From: an uncultured Clostridia bacterium
GTDB taxonomy: Bacteria; Bacillota; Clostridia; Oscillospirales; Ruminococcaceae
Length of the DNA stretch: 6,953 bases
Assembly (NCBI GenBank): GCA_945910715.1
Contig: CAMDZU010000070.1
Coordinates: forward strand, 1 to 6,953
Direction of reading: 5' to 3'
The translations under genes and the position numbers were made by a program. Positions 4,939 to 6,953 of the stretch are shown in pieces (the first letter of the stretch is position 1; every line of letters starts with the position of its first letter). The notes below the pieces were generated by a model. It was given only the letters and a program-made list of their open reading frames with translations, did not search any database and was not told the DNA's origin.

Positions 4939-6708
4939 ATGTTCACATACCCATTAAACAGCGCTGAAATCCTCAAAAAACGCAGGAGCCTTAAAAAGCA
5001 GCTCCTTGGGGACGGAACAAAGCGCATAACCAAAAAAATAGCCGTTTTAGGCGGCTCTACCACCAACAACATTGTTGACGTGCTGGAGCTTTTTCTCCTT
5101 GATTACGGCATTGAGCCTGTGTTCTATCAGTCGGAATACGGAAGATACTGGCAGGACGCAATGTTCGGAAATCCGGAGCTTGACAGCTTTCAGCCCGACG
5201 TAATCTACATTCACACAAGCAGCCGCAACATAACCGCCTTTCCCGATATGTCCATGAGCAGAGAGCAGGTGGATAAGCTTTTCGGGGAGCAGTGCGAATA
5301 TTTCAGGACAATGTGGGAAAAGCTTGCTGAAAAGAACTGTCCCATTATTCAGAACAACTTTGAAATGCCCTTTTTCCGCCTGCTCGGCAACAAGGACGCA
5401 AGCGACTTTCACGGCAGGACAAACTACATAAACCGCCTTAACGCATTTTTCTGTGATTATGCAGACAGTCGCAAGGGCTTTTACATCAACGACATAAACT
5501 ACATTTCCGCAAGCTACGGCTTAAAGGAATGGTCCAATCCCCTGTACTGGAATATGTACAAGTATTGCCTGTGCGTGCCTGCAATACCCGAATTTGCCTT
5601 TAACCTTGCCCATATCATCAAGTCAATTTTCGGCAGGAACAAGAAAGCACTTGCCCTTGACCTTGACAACACTCTCTGGGGCGGAGTTGTGGGGGACGAC
5701 GGTGTTGACGGAATACAGGTAGGTCCCGAAGTGCCTATGGGACAGGTTTATTCCGAATTTCAGTCCTATCTCAAGGCACATAAGCAGCTTGGGGTACTGC
5801 TTACCGTCTGCTCCAAAAACGACCGTGAAAACGCAATTGCGGGACTTAACCACCCCGACGGAGTGTTAAAGCCCGACGATTTCATTATTATAAAGGCAAA
5901 CTGGGAAAACAAGGACAGGAACATTGCCGAAACCGCCGCAGAGCTTAACATTCTCCCCGAAAGCATTGTTTTCGTGGACGATAACCCTGCGGAGCGTGCC
6001 ATTGTAAAGGCGCAGCTTGGCATTGAAGCCCCCGAAATGGACGGAGTTGAAAACTACATACAGACCCTTGACCGCAACGGTTATTTTGAAGTAACCGCCT
6101 TTTCCGAGGACGACCTTAAGCGGAACGAAATGTACAAGGAAAACGCAAAGCGTGCGGAACAGCTTGCCCGTTTCATCGATTACGGTGAGTATCTTGACAG
6201 CCTTGAAATGACTGCGGTTATCGAGGATTTCACCCCTATTTACCTCCAGCGCATAACCCAGCTTACCAATAAATCCAACCAGTTCAACGTTACAACCAAG
6301 CGATATACCGCCGCCGAAATGGAGGTTATCTACAACAGCAGCGACTACATACGGCTTTACGGCAAGCTTGAGGATAAATTCGGGGACAACGGCGTTGTTT
6401 CCGTTGTTATCGGAAAAATCGAGGGGGATACACTTGATATTGAGCTGTGGCTTATGTCCTGCCGTGTTTTGAAACGTGATATGGAATTTGCCATGCTTGA
6501 CAGGCTGTGCGAGGAAGCAAGAAAATTGTCGATAAGTAAAATAATAGGCAATTATTACCCCACGGCGAAAAATTCCATGGTAAAAGAGCTGTTCGATTCC
6601 TTCGGTTTTGAGAAAATCAGCGAGGATGAACAGGGCAACAAGAAATACATTCTTGACGTAAGCTCATACGAAAACAAAAACAAGCATATAAAAGTACAGA
6701 AAGGATAA
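4939..6708 (+). CDS. FkbH-like HAD-IIIC protein (SGNH-like, HAD and GNAT-like domains), probable acyl-ACP loading enzyme
   Basis: 589 residues, the usual length of three-domain FkbH proteins. Seen: an N-terminal SGNH-like domain (about 30-230) with VLGGSTT (S40), IHTSSRN and the DINYIS..G..EW..PLYW segment; a HAD domain with motif I DLDNTLWGG (D241, D243), motif II VCSKND (S292), motif III lysine K325 in ANWENKDRNI, and motif IV FVDDNPAER (D347, D348); and a C-terminal GNAT-like domain (about 430-575) with LTNKSNQFN (442-450), DNGVVSV (483-489) and SCRVLKRDME (C508). All HAD catalytic residues are present. Known: FkbH enzymes of methoxymalonyl and tetronate pathways take 1,3-bisphosphoglycerate, remove phosphate and load glyceryl onto a carrier protein. 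The dedicated ACP gene 5 nt downstream fits that. No polyketide synthase or FkbK/FkbI-type dehydrogenase is in the window, so a role in surface-glycan acylation is inferred. The real acyl group is unproven. Confidence 0.9.
   Translation: MFTYPLNSAEILKKRRSLKKQLLGDGTKRITKKIAVLGGSTTNNIVDVLELFLLDYGIEPVFYQSEYGRYWQDAMFGNPELDSFQPDVIYIHTSSRNITAFPDMSMSREQVDKLFGEQCEYFRTMWEKLAEKNCPIIQNNFEMPFFRLLGNKDASDFHGRTNYINRLNAFFCDYADSRKGFYINDINYISASYGLKEWSNPLYWNMYKYCLCVPAIPEFAFNLAHIIKSIFGRNKKALALDLDNTLWGGVVGDDGVDGIQVGPEVPMGQVYSEFQSYLKAHKQLGVLLTVCSKNDRENAIAGLNHPDGVLKPDDFIIIKANWENKDRNIAETAAELNILPESIVFVDDNPAERAIVKAQLGIEAPEMDGVENYIQTLDRNGYFEVTAFSEDDLKRNEMYKENAKRAEQLARFIDYGEYLDSLEMTAVIEDFTPIYLQRITQLTNKSNQFNVTTKRYTAAEMEVIYNSSDYIRLYGKLEDKFGDNGVVSVVIGKIEGDTLDIELWLMSCRVLKRDMEFAMLDRLCEEARKLSISKIIGNYYPTAKNSMVKELFDSFGFEKISEDEQGNKKYILDVSSYENKNKHIKVQKG
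6699..6705 (+). promoter_or_regulatory. Ribosome binding site of the ACP gene within the end of the FkbH-like gene
   Basis: GAAAGGA lies inside the last codons of the FkbH-like gene, 8 nt ahead of the ACP ATG at 6714. This supports the start and a coupled translation of enzyme and carrier. Confidence 0.7.
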
Positions 6709-6713
6709 CGGAT

Positions 6714-6953
6714 ATGGAAAGCATTTACGAAAGATTAAGCGAGGTTTTCAGCGACTTTTTTGACGAGGATATTACCGTTGACGAAAACACCACCGCCAAC
6801 GACATTGAGGACTGGGACAGCCTTAACCACATTACGCTTATTGCCGCTGTGGAGGACGAATTCGGCGTTTCCTTCACAATGGGCGAGGTAAGCGGAATGA
6901 AGAATGTGGGCGAAATGGCTGAGATAATCAAGGCAAGAGGCAAGAAACTTTAA
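6714..6953 (+). CDS. Stand-alone acyl carrier protein
   Basis: 79 residues, complete, the usual ACP length. Seen: an acidic four-helix ACP pattern with the phosphopantetheine attachment motif WDSLNHI at 34-40, S36 being the serine modified by a phosphopantetheinyl transferase. The second half (VEDEFGVSFTMGEVSGMKNVGEMAEII region) follows the normal ACP helix II-IV layout. It lies 5 nt after the FkbH-like stop, so it is very likely the carrier loaded by that enzyme, as in FkbH/ACP pairs of tetronate pathways. It is unlikely to be the housekeeping fatty-acid ACP, because no fab genes are nearby and it uses WDSLNH rather than the GADSLD motif usual in AcpP. It could equally be called a DltC-like carrier by role. 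The stop codon ends the window; the operon probably continues. Confidence 0.93.
   Translation: MESIYERLSEVFSDFFDEDITVDENTTANDIEDWDSLNHITLIAAVEDEFGVSFTMGEVSGMKNVGEMAEIIKARGKKL

Noticed and set aside
6714..6953. The ACP as the housekeeping fatty-acid carrier AcpP
   Set aside because: No fatty-acid genes surround it, it is coupled to the FkbH-like gene, and its serine motif (WDSLNH) is unlike the usual GADSLD.

Overview
The window looks like a chromosomal piece of a Gram-positive anaerobe of the Ruminococcus / Oscillospiraceae kind. The reasons are a ferredoxin-linked 2-oxoacid oxidoreductase, exported proteins with long Glu/Thr-rich linkers typical of gut and rumen ruminococci, a lipoprotein with a classical lipobox, strong AGGAGG-type ribosome binding sites and a sigma-A-type promoter. 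This placement is inference from style; there is no rRNA or other marker gene here.

Layout. Positions 1-2098 (minus strand) hold iorA followed by the 5' part of iorB. Together they encode indolepyruvate:ferredoxin oxidoreductase, which handles aryl-pyruvates and aryl-acetyl-CoA. iorB runs off the left edge. Positions 2099-2301 are a divergent intergenic region. It has an extended -10 promoter and a perfect 9-bp-arm inverted repeat ahead of iorA, and a near-consensus sigma-A promoter reading the other way. Positions 2302-6953 (plus strand) hold four tightly packed genes: two paralogous DHHW/SGNH-fold exported proteins (one anchored by a transmembrane helix, the other a lipoprotein), a three-domain FkbH-like HAD protein, and a stand-alone acyl carrier protein whose stop codon is the last base of the window. 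Gaps between these genes are only 3-6 nt, so they almost certainly form one operon that continues to the right.

How the genes may work together. FkbH-type enzymes are known to dephosphorylate 1,3-bisphosphoglycerate and load the glyceryl unit onto an ACP. DHHW proteins resemble AlgX/AlgJ, extracytoplasmic SGNH-fold proteins that carry out or assist O-acylation of cell-surface polysaccharide together with a membrane-bound O-acyltransferase (MBOAT). The operon therefore reads like a dlt-like system (loading enzyme, carrier protein, outer-surface SGNH proteins) in which an FkbH enzyme replaces the D-alanine ligase DltA. The inference is that a glyceryl or related three-carbon acyl group is carried to the cell surface and attached to a polysaccharide, teichoic acid or glycoprotein. 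No MBOAT is inside the window; the proposal predicts one nearby. The ior genes are probably functionally unrelated neighbours with their own divergent promoter.
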